Assembly (NCBI GenBank): GCA_947494445.1
Contig: CANLVD010000008.1
Coordinates: 91,538 to 155,537, forward strand
From: an uncultured Paracoccaceae bacterium
Lineage (GTDB): Bacteria > Pseudomonadota > Alphaproteobacteria > Rhodobacterales > Rhodobacteraceae
Reading direction: 5' to 3'
Length of the DNA: 64,000 bases
Below, piece after piece: positions 43,804-52,146 of this stretch. Position 1 is the first letter of the stretch; every line of letters begins with the position of its first letter. The notes under the pieces are model-generated. The model was given only the letters and a program-made list of their open reading frames with translations, did not search any database and was not told the DNA's origin. Position numbers and translations under genes: made by a program.

Positions 43804-45459
43804 GTGAACGACCCACATGTCCTTCAAATCCTGATCCATATCGCAGGCGCCGCGGCGCTTCTGATCTGGGCTGTGCGGTTGGTACGCACCGGGGTTGAGC
43901 GGGGCTTTGCCGTGCCGATGCGGATCTGGCTTCGGCATTCAACAAAAAACAGGCTGCTGGCAGCGGCAACCGGAATGGGCGCGGCCGTCCTGTTGCAAAG
44001 TGCCACTGCGGTTGCCGTTCTGGTGTCCAGCTTTGTCTCCAAGGGAGGGCTTGCGACAGCGACCGGACTTGTGATCCTGCTGGGTGCCGACGTCGGGTCG
44101 GCACTTGTGACCCAATTGCTGATGGTGCGCCAACCCATCCTGATCCCTCTGTTACTGCTGGTTGGCATCACCATGTTTTTGCGCCTTGAAGGCAGCAACG
44201 CACGACAAGTCGGCAGGATCATGATCGGACTCGCTCTGATTTTCGTGTCGCTGGACATGATCCGAACCGCGACTGGCCCAATGATATCTAATCCCGGGAC
44301 CCAAGCGGTCATGGCCTATCTTGGCAATGACCTGCTGACGGCTTTTGTCATTGGTGCGGTTTTTGCCTGGGGTGTTCACTCAAGCGTTGCGGCGGTTCTT
44401 TTGTTTGTGACCTTGGCCGGTCAATCCATCCTTCCACTGCCCGCGGCGGCTGCGATGATCCTAGGTGCCAACCTCGGCGGTGCTGTCATCGCCGTCACTC
44501 TGACCTACAATGCGCCGCAGAATTCAAAACGGATGGTCACGGCCAATCTGATCTTGCGCGGTGGTGGCGCAGCACTAGCGGTCGTGCTGCTTGCCCAGAT
44601 GCCAAACCTCATGGAAAGTCTTGGTTCAACACCTGCCCGGCAAGCGATCAATCTGCATCTTGTGTTCAATCTGGCCGTTGCGGTCATAGCGCTTCCCTTC
44701 GTCGGCCCGATAACAGCGGCTCTGACACATCTGATGACTGAAAAGCCGGTGACTGACGCCAAGCTTGATGACATCAGCGCGCTTGATCCAGATTTATTGA
44801 ACAAACCCCAGCGTGCCATTGATTGCGCCGCACGCGAGCTGCTTGGCATGGGGCAAAGGGTCGAAGGCATGTTGATTGCAGTAGAACCCCTCTACAATCA
44901 ATGGGATGGCCCAGCGGCTGCGATGATCGCTGAGCGTGATAAGGCCATCAAGCAGGCGCATCTGGACGTAAAGCTCTTTCTCGCACGGCTGGGGCAAAAG
45001 GAGATCGACGAGGATCTGAGCAAGCGGTCGCTTGAACTCGCCTCGATTTCAAGCAGCATCGAGTCAGCGTCTGACGCCGTTGCCCGTATCATGCTGGACC
45101 TTGCCAAACGGCTACACGAACAGAATCTGCAGTTTTCGCCTCAGGGACGTGATGAAATCAGGGATTTCACCGACCGGGTTCAGAGCAATGTGCAGCTGGC
45201 CCTGAATGTGATGATGAACCAGAACCCGGCTGAGGCCCGAGAGCTTGTTGCGGCAAAGGAAAAGGTGCGCAAGGTCGAGCAAAAGCTGCAACGCAGTCAC
45301 ATCGGACGCCTGCGCGAAGGGCGTGCGGAAAGCATCGAGACCAGCAACATTCATCAGGAAACCCTCAGAGCACTGAAACAGGTCAACACGGCCTTTTCCA
45401 TGGTCGGCCATCCGATCCTGCTCAGATCCGGCGACCTGCTGAAAAGCCGCCTTGCATAA
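43804..45459 (+). CDS. Na+/phosphate cotransporter with PhoU-like C-terminal domain (NptA type)
   Basis: A 551-residue protein. The N-terminal half has about eight hydrophobic helices with the duplicated family motif ('AAVLLQSATAVAVLVSSFV' and 'AWGVHSSVAAVLLFVTLAG'); in the second copy His replaces the usual Gln. From about residue 330 the protein is helical and soluble, with PhoU-like heptads ('ELLGMGQRVEGMLIAVEPLY', 'RDEIRDFTDRVQSNVQLAL'). It uses GTG: 43804 has GGAA nine bases upstream; GTG 43795 is an alternative. Placed after the phosphodiesterase, it may balance phosphate released inside the cell or take it up. Confidence 0.88.
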   Translation: MNDPHVLQILIHIAGAAALLIWAVRLVRTGVERGFAVPMRIWLRHSTKNRLLAAATGMGAAVLLQSATAVAVLVSSFVSKGGLATATGLVILLGADVGSALVTQLLMVRQPILIPLLLLVGITMFLRLEGSNARQVGRIMIGLALIFVSLDMIRTATGPMISNPGTQAVMAYLGNDLLTAFVIGAVFAWGVHSSVAAVLLFVTLAGQSILPLPAAAAMILGANLGGAVIAVTLTYNAPQNSKRMVTANLILRGGGAALAVVLLAQMPNLMESLGSTPARQAINLHLVFNLAVAVIALPFVGPITAALTHLMTEKPVTDAKLDDISALDPDLLNKPQRAIDCAARELLGMGQRVEGMLIAVEPLYNQWDGPAAAMIAERDKAIKQAHLDVKLFLARLGQKEIDEDLSKRSLELASISSSIESASDAVARIMLDLAKRLHEQNLQFSPQGRDEIRDFTDRVQSNVQLALNVMMNQNPAEARELVAAKEKVRKVEQKLQRSHIGRLREGRAESIETSNIHQETLRALKQVNTAFSMVGHPILLRSGDLLKSRLA

Positions 45460-45738
45460 GGCCAGTGGCCTGGCTCAGCGACACTTACGGACCAGACCCA
45501 AGAACAGAGGGACAAGGGGGCAGGGCCGCGGCACAGCTCCATGCCGGGAGAGCAGTGTTACACGCCCTGCGGCATGTTAAGGCCATCGCCGGACTTAGGG
45601 ATGGCCTGGCTCACGTCAACTGGGTTGAAGATGGCGGGTTGATGGCTTTCGCCTTTGTTAACAGCTGGGTTTTTTAGGCTCCCCTAAGGGCCAACCTTCG
45701 TCCCAAGCGCTTGAAGGTCCAACGTGGTGCCATGTTCC

Positions 45739-46203
45739 TTAAAGTCCCAGCTCTGAAAGACCTTTGTGATCAGCGGGCCTAGGCCCTTGAGGCCAAAGAA
45801 ACAAACGATCTGCTTCAGAAATTGGGACGTCGTTGATCGATGCATGGCGCACGGCCATATAGCCCTCAGCGTCAAACTCCCAGTTTTCGTTTCCAAAGGC
45901 ACGGAACCAGTTTCCTTCTGCATCGTGGTATTCATAGCAAAAGCGCACGGCGATCCTGGTATCTTCATGCACCCATATCTCCTTGATCAGTCTGTATCCA
46001 TTTTCGATCTCCCACTTGCGGGATAGAAAATTGCGCACTTCGTCCCGCCCGTTGAGAAATTCAGAGCGATTTCGCCACTTGGTATCAGGTGTATATGCCA
46101 GCGCCACTTTTGCCGGGTCACATGAATTCCACGCATCCTCGGCGGCCCTGACTTTTTTGACCGCGTCTTCATAGCTGAACGGGGGCACGGGATTACGGGT
46201 CAT
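45739..46203 (-). CDS. DUF1348 protein, nuclear transport factor 2-like fold
   Basis: A 154-residue protein. '[20 protein letters not shown]', '[20 protein letters not shown]', '[20 protein letters not shown]' and '[20 protein letters not shown]' are characteristic of DUF1348, a small NTF2-like (SnoaL-type) family. It follows the cyanase gene by 9 bases on the same strand, so it is the last gene of the cyanate operon. No catalytic residues are established for the family; an accessory role in cyanate or carbamate metabolism is only suggested by location. Confidence 0.85.
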   Translation of the reverse strand: MTRNPVPPFSYEDAVKKVRAAEDAWNSCDPAKVALAYTPDTKWRNRSEFLNGRDEVRNFLSRKWEIENGYRLIKEIWVHEDTRIAVRFCYEYHDAEGNWFRAFGNENWEFDAEGYMAVRHASINDVPISEADRLFLWPQGPRPADHKGLSELGL

Positions 46204-46212
46204 ATGCTTGCC

Positions 46213-46680
46213 TTACCAGCTGTTGTATCCAAGGTATTTTCCCGACATCTCAACTTTCACACGATCTCCCTTGGGGTTTTCTATGCGAGTTACGGACATA
46301 TCAAAGTCGATGGCAGACATGATGCCGTCGCCGAATTTCTCCTGAATCAACGCCTTCAAGGTTGGGCCGTAAACACCAACAATTTCGTAAAAGCGATAGA
46401 TGCAGGGATCGGTTGGGACCGCTTGCTCCCAGATTTTGGTCGGGCTTTCCACAAGTACACTTTCTGCCTCTTGCGGGAGACCCATTACCGCGACCATCAG
46501 CTTTGCTTTCTCGGCAGGAAAAGCGTTCATGCCCATCGCTGCTGAATGTGTCCAAACAGGAGACATTCCAATCTTCGCCGCGATGTCTTCCCATGTCATC
46601 CCGGCCTGCTTCTTGGCAGACAGGATCATGGCTGTGACGTCTTCCTTTGTCATCATTTCACTCATTGCGAGATCTTTCAT
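46213..46680 (-). CDS. cynS: Cyanase (cyanate hydratase)
   Basis: A 155-residue protein of normal cyanase length. The N-terminal helical domain ('MTWEDIAAKIGMSPVWTHSA') resembles a POU/HTH fold. The catalytic C-terminal part is 'PCIYRFYEIVGVYGPTLKAL' with the active-site Arg and Glu, and 'FGDGIMSAIDFDMSV' with the active-site Ser. It converts cyanate plus bicarbonate to ammonia and two CO2, as a decamer. AGGAGG precedes ATG 46680. Cotranscription with an ABC importer makes cyanate uptake the likely role of the cluster. Confidence 0.96.
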   Translation of the reverse strand: MKDLAMSEMMTKEDVTAMILSAKKQAGMTWEDIAAKIGMSPVWTHSAAMGMNAFPAEKAKLMVAVMGLPQEAESVLVESPTKIWEQAVPTDPCIYRFYEIVGVYGPTLKALIQEKFGDGIMSAIDFDMSVTRIENPKGDRVKVEMSGKYLGYNSW

Positions 46681-46697
46681 ATTGGTTTCCTCCGGGT

Positions 46698-47603
46698 TTA
46701 GTTGCTGACCGCTACAAGGGCGGGTCGTGTGTCCTCTGGGTCGTCCTGGGGTTCGGTTTTGTCGATCCTGACAGTTTCGGGTCGGTTGATTTCACCGGCC
46801 ACAGCGGTTCGTCCAGACAGTTCCTTAGACCGCTTGCCAAGGAATTGAACCAAGTGATTTCGGATTGCGTAGTAGTTGGGATGTTCAACGATCTCGGTTC
46901 GATTGCGTGGGCGCGGGATCGTGATCTCGACGCTTTCCGCCACGCACGCCTGTGGGCCGTTGGTCATCAAAAGGATGCGATCCGCCAGCAAAATCGCCTC
47001 GTCGATGTCATGTGTGATCATGAACACCGTCTGTTCCATCTGTCCCCAGATTTTCAGAAGCTCGTCCTGAATAGTTCCTCTTGTCAGCGCATCCAGGGCT
47101 CCGAACGGCTCGTCCAGCAACAACAGCTTCGGATGGTTGGCAAAGGCGCGTGCGATGGACACACGTTGGCGCATACCGCCTGACAACTGGCTGGGTTTGC
47201 GATAGATCACATCCCCCTCAAGTCCCACCATGGCCAGAAACTTGGTCGCATGTTCCTCGACCTTGGCCTTGCTCCAGTCAGGGTAGCGTGCGGCGACACC
47301 GAAGGTCACATTTTTCAGCGTGGTCAACCAGGGCAGCAGGGAATAGTTCTGAAAAACCACTCCGCGATCAAGGCTGGGGCCTTTGACTTCGACCCCGTCC
47401 ATAATAACGCCTCCACTGGTCGGTTCGGCCAGTCCGGCAAGAATGTTCATGATTGTAGATTTCCCACAGCCGGAATGGCCAAGGATCACCACAAACTCCC
47501 CTTTCTCGACGCCAAATGAGGCATCCTCGAAGACCGTCAATTCACCGCCTGCACCGTCGGGGAACCGCTGAGTGAGGTTCTCAATACTCAGATATGGTTT
47601 CAT
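46698..47603 (-). CDS. cynD: Cyanate/nitrate-type ABC importer ATPase
   Basis: A 301-residue protein. Walker A 'ILGHSGCGKSTIMNILAGLA', signature 'LSGGMRQRVSIARAFANH', Walker B 'LLLLDEPFGALDALTR', switch 'VFMITHDIDEAILLADR', as in NrtD/CynD/TauB proteins. 'FQNYSLLPWLTTLKNV' is the typical Q-loop region. About 40 residues past the standard fold form an Asp/Glu-rich tail. ATG 47603 has AAAGGA upstream; an earlier ATG (47663) overlaps the permease gene. The substrate is assigned from the adjacent cynS. Confidence 0.9.
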   Translation of the reverse strand: MKPYLSIENLTQRFPDGAGGELTVFEDASFGVEKGEFVVILGHSGCGKSTIMNILAGLAEPTSGGVIMDGVEVKGPSLDRGVVFQNYSLLPWLTTLKNVTFGVAARYPDWSKAKVEEHATKFLAMVGLEGDVIYRKPSQLSGGMRQRVSIARAFANHPKLLLLDEPFGALDALTRGTIQDELLKIWGQMEQTVFMITHDIDEAILLADRILLMTNGPQACVAESVEITIPRPRNRTEIVEHPNYYAIRNHLVQFLGKRSKELSGRTAVAGEINRPETVRIDKTEPQDDPEDTRPALVAVSN

Positions 47604-47613
47604 AGATTTTCCT

Positions 47614-48447
47614 TTACTCAACGTATGAGATGCGGCGCTGCAGAAAGCCGAACATTGCATCAAGCGTCATGCCAACCACGCCAATCATGAGGATGGAGAA
47701 AACAACGGATGTGAGGTCCAGGTTGTTCCATTCGTTCCACACGTAGTAGCCGATTCCGGTGCCACCGACGAGCATCTCGGCTGCGACGATAACGAGCCAC
47801 GCGATGCCGATAGATATTCGCATGCCGGTAACAATCGTGGGTGCTGCTGCGGGAAGGATCACGGTAAAGGCTGTTTTGACCGGACCCAATTCATGCGTGC
47901 GGGCTACGTTGATCCAGTCTTCGCGCACTCCGGCTACACCGAAAGCCGTGTTGATCAACATCGGCCAGATCGAACAGATGAAGATTACAAAGATCGCCGA
48001 TGCTTCGCTGTCGCCAATAACAAACAAAGCCAGTGGCATCCAAGCCAAGGGTGAGATAGGGCGCAGCACCTGAATGAAGGGATTGAATGCCTTGTATGCA
48101 ACCTGGCTCATGCCAATCAGAAAGCCAAACGGGATAGCAACCAAAGCTGCAAGGAAATAGCCCGTCAGAACGCGATAGATAGAGTAGCCAATCTGTATGC
48201 CAATGCCCTTGTCATTCGGCCCGGCATCATAAAACGGATTGCTGAGCTGTTCCCAAGCCTTTGCAATCACCTGGCTTGGCGGTGGTACTCCCGCTTTGGC
48301 CGCACCTGCACCTGTGAGCCGCTCGTATTCAGTCAACTCTTCCACGGCTTTCTGAGCGGGAATGGCAGCCTCCCAAACCAGGAGGCCGACAAGAAGCATT
48401 ACAACAGATAGAAGAGCTGCTCGCTGGTTGAGGGATAGATTGACCAC
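47614..48447 (-). CDS. cynB: Cyanate/nitrate-type ABC importer permease
   Basis: A 277-residue NrtB-type permease with a first membrane helix at about 12-30, a periplasmic insert, and five further helices. Hallmarks are 'FLIGMSQVAYKAFNPFIQVL', 'RPISPLAWMPLALFVIGDSE', the EAA-like loop 'ARTHELGPVKTAFTVILPAA' and the end 'GMTLDAMFGFLQRRISYVE'. It works with the ATPase 10 bases downstream and the binding protein just upstream. Confidence 0.91.
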   Translation of the reverse strand: MVNLSLNQRAALLSVVMLLVGLLVWEAAIPAQKAVEELTEYERLTGAGAAKAGVPPPSQVIAKAWEQLSNPFYDAGPNDKGIGIQIGYSIYRVLTGYFLAALVAIPFGFLIGMSQVAYKAFNPFIQVLRPISPLAWMPLALFVIGDSEASAIFVIFICSIWPMLINTAFGVAGVREDWINVARTHELGPVKTAFTVILPAAAPTIVTGMRISIGIAWLVIVAAEMLVGGTGIGYYVWNEWNNLDLTSVVFSILMIGVVGMTLDAMFGFLQRRISYVE

Positions 48448-48450
48448 CCC

Positions 48451-49833
48451 TTACCCTTTCTTGATTGCAAAGCTGTCGACATAGGCTTCGGGCGTGGCCG
48501 GGTCGAAGGTCTTGCCCATGATCGTATGGGATTTGTAAGTGATGTCAGGAGCTTCATAGCCGAGGTCTTCCATGACCTTCTTGCAGTCTGCGGCCAGGTA
48601 GACCTGTTCAGCCACGCCGCGATAATCCACATCGCCCTCGATATAACCCCAGCGTTTCATCTGGGTCAAAATCCACACGCCCATGGAATGCCAAGGGAAA
48701 GGATCAAAATCGATGCGGTCGGGGACCTGCTTCACTTCACCCAGACCATCGGCATAAGTACCTGTCAGCACTTGTTCTATCACCGTTACCGGTTGATTGA
48801 GATAGTTTGTTGGGGCAATGGCCGCTGAGATCTCTTTGCGATTTTCGGCGGCGGAGGCGTATTGTGTGGCGTCAACGATTGACTTGAGGAGTGCGCCGTA
48901 GGTGTTTGGCAGTTCAGTCGCGAAGGACAACGGGGCCGCAAAGGCACAACAGGGGTGACCTTCCCATATATCTTTCGTCAGGATGTGCAGGAAGCCGATG
49001 CCTTCGTAGACCGCACGTTGGTTGAATGGGTCTGGAGACAGATAGCCGTCAAGGTTGCCTGCGCGCAGGTTGGCGACCATTTCCGGTGGGGGAACCACAC
49101 GGATCTGGATGTCGACATCAGGGTCCAGACCGAATTCAGCCACATAGTAGCGCAGCAGGAAGTTGTGCATGGAATATTCGAAGGGCACTCCGAAGGTGAA
49201 GCCTTTCCACTGGCTTGGGTCGCGTTTGTCGAGGTGTTCGTTGCTCAGCACAATTGCCTGCCCGTTGATATTCTCGACCGCCGGCATGATGTAGGGTTCT
49301 GCAACGGAACCGGCGCCCAGTGTCATCGCCAGTGGCATTGGTGTCAGCATGTGCGACGCATCATATTCTCCGTTCAGAGACTTATCTCGGGCAACAGCCC
49401 ATCCAGCTGTTTTGATGACCTGCGCATTCAGACCATACCGTTCGTAGAACCCCAAGGGCTGCGCCATGATGATTGGGGTCGCACAGGTGATCGGTACAAA
49501 ACCAATGTTCAGATCGGTCTTTTCTGGTGGCCCAAGATTATCAAGGATAGCAGCCTTCGCTTCATTCAGCGGAAAGACGGACGCCAGTGCTGCCGCCATT
49601 GTAGACCCGCCCATCATCCCCATGAAGGAACGGCGGCCGATGTCGCTTTGACCGAAAACTGAGCGGACGATTGCACTCTCTACAGCGCGCTCCATCATGC
49701 CCTCGGATGTGGACAGATCAATGCTGTCATCGACCTCAGGGGTCCCCACTTTGCAGGTGTGGCAGCTACAATCGGCGGCGTGACGCAGATCTGTTTTTGA
49801 AGAGAAGGGATTTCCCAACGACTTGACTGACAT
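48451..49833 (-). CDS. cynA: CmpA/NrtA-type substrate-binding protein with Cys-rich extension before a Tat signal
   Basis: A 460-residue protein. The mature region ('LNIGFVPITCATPIIMAQPL', 'PPPEMVANLRAGNLDGYLSP', 'TLGAGSVAEPYIMPAVENIN') belongs to the CmpA/NrtA family of nitrate, bicarbonate and cyanate binding proteins. The twin-arginine signal 'DIGRRSFMGMMGGSTMAAAL' does not start the protein: Arg-Arg is at residues 67-68, after an N-terminal extension containing the cluster Cys22-x-Cys24-x-x-Cys27 ('DCSCHTCKVG'). Export by Tat implies a folded substrate or cofactor. GGGAGC supports ATG 49833. First gene of the operon cynA-B-D-S-DUF1348. Confidence 0.87.
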   Translation of the reverse strand: MSVKSLGNPFSSKTDLRHAADCSCHTCKVGTPEVDDSIDLSTSEGMMERAVESAIVRSVFGQSDIGRRSFMGMMGGSTMAAALASVFPLNEAKAAILDNLGPPEKTDLNIGFVPITCATPIIMAQPLGFYERYGLNAQVIKTAGWAVARDKSLNGEYDASHMLTPMPLAMTLGAGSVAEPYIMPAVENINGQAIVLSNEHLDKRDPSQWKGFTFGVPFEYSMHNFLLRYYVAEFGLDPDVDIQIRVVPPPEMVANLRAGNLDGYLSPDPFNQRAVYEGIGFLHILTKDIWEGHPCCAFAAPLSFATELPNTYGALLKSIVDATQYASAAENRKEISAAIAPTNYLNQPVTVIEQVLTGTYADGLGEVKQVPDRIDFDPFPWHSMGVWILTQMKRWGYIEGDVDYRGVAEQVYLAADCKKVMEDLGYEAPDITYKSHTIMGKTFDPATPEAYVDSFAIKKG

Positions 49834-49940
49834 AAAAAGCTCCCATGATTGGTTTAACTCATGCTGACAGCGCAAAAGTCGGTTATGAAGCTGCTCGCCA
49901 AAATTCCAGAAATAAAAAAAATCGATTAATTTCAGTGCAT

Positions 49941-49984
49941 TATCGCGATATCTGTTTGAATTAAATTACGAAATATCGTAATTT
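49941..49984. promoter_or_regulatory. Palindromic operator candidates upstream of the cyanate operon
   Basis: AAATTACGA-AATA-TCGTAATTT (49963-49984) is a perfect 9-bp inverted repeat with a 4-base spacer, and TATCGCGATA (49941-49950) is a perfect 10-base palindrome sharing the TATCG half. Another TCGTA lies at about 49993. All are within the AT-rich 199-bp gap between cynA (leftward) and the AAA+/Fis regulator (rightward), making them good candidate sites for that regulator. Confidence 0.55.
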
Positions 49985-50032
49985 ATGATTTTTCGTATTG
50001 TCCGATGAAGCTTCCTGCCACTGACTGAGAAC

Positions 50033-51889
50033 ATGCAGAGTTACGACACGTCTTTTGATTCCCATCTGGTTGGGGCCTTTGGTCCCACAGTTCTGATTGA
50101 CCTGTCTCGAGATTTGATCCTTGCCGCAACAGACGAGGCACTGGCGTTCCTGGATGACCCGGATCTGATCGGCTCACACTTCGCTCGTTTTGTGGCCGGT
50201 GGAATGGCTGACTTTGTTGTCTTCATCTCTGAAGTGCAGCACCGCACAACCGCCTGGACCCGACGTATCTTTATGCAAACCGCGAAGGGCGTGTCCCTGA
50301 AAACCGAGCTGACGGGGCGGGTCATTACGGTTGACGGGCATCTGATGCTCTTGCTCAATTTGCTTGATCTGGTGGCATTGGAAGACCACGGGGCGGAAGT
50401 GACAACGGGCAACCTTTATAGTGGCGGCCTGATAGAGTGGCAGCGTGCGCAACGATTCTTTGCCGATCTGGAGCGGGAAAATCAGTTGATCCTGAACGCT
50501 GCGGGGGAGGGCATCTATGGGGTCAATTCAGACGGCAAGACGACCTTTGTAAATCGCGCTGCACAAGAAATGCTGGGCTGGACCACCGAAGACCTGCTGG
50601 GCCGGGACATTCATACAATGATCCACCATCACCATCTGAACGGTGACCTATATCCGTCGCTTGAATGCCCGATCTATCAGTCTTTCCGGTATGAGCAGGT
50701 GAACCGGATCGAAAATGAAGTGTTCTGGCGAAAGGACGGGAAACCCATTCGCGTCGAGTACGTCTCGACACCCATTTATGATGGTGCGCAACTTGTCGGT
50801 GCAGTGGTGATTTTTCGAGACATAACCGAACGATGGGAAAGCGAGCGGAAGCTGCGAGACGCGATGGATCAAGTCGCTGCGCTGCGCGATCAGTTGGAAG
50901 AGGAGAACGCCTATCTGCAAGAGGCGATCAGCATCGAGCGGGCACACCATGATATCATTGGCAGGTCAGATGCCATACGGCGGATCATAACGCAGATTGA
51001 ACTGGTCGGCCCCACAGATACAAGCGTGTTGATCCGAGGTGAGAGCGGCGTGGGCAAGTCATTGGTCGCGTCTGCCATCCACGAAGACAGCAGCCGAAAA
51101 CGCCGCCCCATGATCCATTTCAAGCCCGGCGCAGTATCACCTGAAAAAATCGAGAGTGAGCTTCTGGGCCAAATCCGCGGAGCCTTTGCCGGCGCTTTGA
51201 AGGACCGCCCCGGCAAGCTGGAACTGGCCCATGGCGGCACACTGTTTATCGATGAAATTTGCGATGTCCCCATAGAAATCCAGGGCCACCTGTTGGACGT
51301 GCTCAACAGTCGTTCCGTAAGGCGCTTAGGCGACGACCGTGCACGTTCTCTTGATTTACGTGCGATCGCTTCCAGCAGTCGCGACATTGATCGAGAGATA
51401 CAGGCAGGCCGATTGCGTCAAGATCTCGCTCTTCACCTCGGGGTTTTCCCAATACATTGCCCTCCGTTGCGAGACCGGATCGAAGACATCCCAGTTCTTA
51501 CGGTGCATCTTTTGCGTATCGTGTGCAAGAGGCTTGGCCGAAATGTGCCGGTCATAACCGAAGGTGCAATGCGCAAGTTGCAAGAATACCATTGGCCGGG
51601 AAATGTGCGGGAGTTGGCCAACGTCATTGAACGCGGTGCGATCGTTTCCCAGACCGACAAGTTGCTTGTTGAGATCCAAACCCACGTTGCCTCGGTCGCT
51701 CCAAATTCTTCAACGCTTTTGACCGAAGCTGAAGTCGAGCACATCCGTACACTCAACACAATTGCCTGCATGAAGGAGGCAGGAGGACGGGTTTCCGGTC
51801 AAGAGGGAGCGGCAGCCTTGCTGGGGATAAAGCCGACAACCCTGTATTCAAGGCTCAAGAAGCTGGGACTGAAAGATGAGGATTGGTAG
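50033..51889 (+). CDS. PAS-AAA+-Fis regulator with altered GAFTGA loop, divergent from the cyanate operon
   Basis: A 618-residue protein. An N-terminal sensor (1-130), then a PAS domain at about 140-275 ('NQLILNAAGEGIYGVNSDGK', 'AAQEMLGWTTEDLLGRDIHT') and a coiled coil (280-310). The AAA+ domain of enhancer-binding type has Walker A 'IRGESGVGKSLVASAIHEDS' near residue 337 and Walker B 'GGTLFIDEICDVP' near 404. The sigma-54 contact loop reads GAFAGA (from residue 383) instead of GAFTGA. 'YHWPGNVRELANVIERGAI' and a C-terminal Fis-type helix-turn-helix ('AAALLGIKPTTLYSRLKKLG') complete it. Loss of the Thr usually abolishes sigma-54 activation, so sigma-70-type control is possible. Likely regulator of the cyanate genes. 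Confidence 0.88.
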   Translation: MQSYDTSFDSHLVGAFGPTVLIDLSRDLILAATDEALAFLDDPDLIGSHFARFVAGGMADFVVFISEVQHRTTAWTRRIFMQTAKGVSLKTELTGRVITVDGHLMLLLNLLDLVALEDHGAEVTTGNLYSGGLIEWQRAQRFFADLERENQLILNAAGEGIYGVNSDGKTTFVNRAAQEMLGWTTEDLLGRDIHTMIHHHHLNGDLYPSLECPIYQSFRYEQVNRIENEVFWRKDGKPIRVEYVSTPIYDGAQLVGAVVIFRDITERWESERKLRDAMDQVAALRDQLEEENAYLQEAISIERAHHDIIGRSDAIRRIITQIELVGPTDTSVLIRGESGVGKSLVASAIHEDSSRKRRPMIHFKPGAVSPEKIESELLGQIRGAFAGALKDRPGKLELAHGGTLFIDEICDVPIEIQGHLLDVLNSRSVRRLGDDRARSLDLRAIASSSRDIDREIQAGRLRQDLALHLGVFPIHCPPLRDRIEDIPVLTVHLLRIVCKRLGRNVPVITEGAMRKLQEYHWPGNVRELANVIERGAIVSQTDKLLVEIQTHVASVAPNSSTLLTEAEVEHIRTLNTIACMKEAGGRVSGQEGAAALLGIKPTTLYSRLKKLGLKDEDW

Positions 51890-52146
51890 GAGTGCGTATG
51901 TTGTGGAACAGATGTTCGATAGATCGGTTTTTCCCGTTGTGCCGTTGCAGCTCGCAATAAAACCTTCCTTGAGCGGCTCGCTAGGGGAAAAAAGCGTGCT
52001 GGTAACCCTTGTTCCCCCAACACATTGGAACCGCATTCTAAGTGAGCTCTAAACCTGCCTTCCTGCCCAGCCGGTCGCAATTGAAAACAGGGTCAAAGCC
52101 GCTGCCGAATAGTCGTGAAAAGGCAGGACGAAAAAGCCCATCCCAG

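Noticed and set aside
45460..45738. Possible small + strand gene (45465-45677) after the Na/Pi transporter
   Set aside because: No ribosome site, no family features; the 279-bp gap is better seen as non-coding.
49886..49900. Sigma-54 promoter candidate upstream of cynA (TGGCGAG-N4-TTCA on the - strand)
   Set aside because: The -24 part is fair but the essential GC of the -12 element is missing, and the divergent regulator has lost the GAFTGA Thr.
51890..52146. Possible decayed mobile element or RNA gene between the AAA+ regulator and the FGGY kinase
   Set aside because: No repeat, hairpin with T run, or protein similarity could be recognised; reported only as a non-coding gap.
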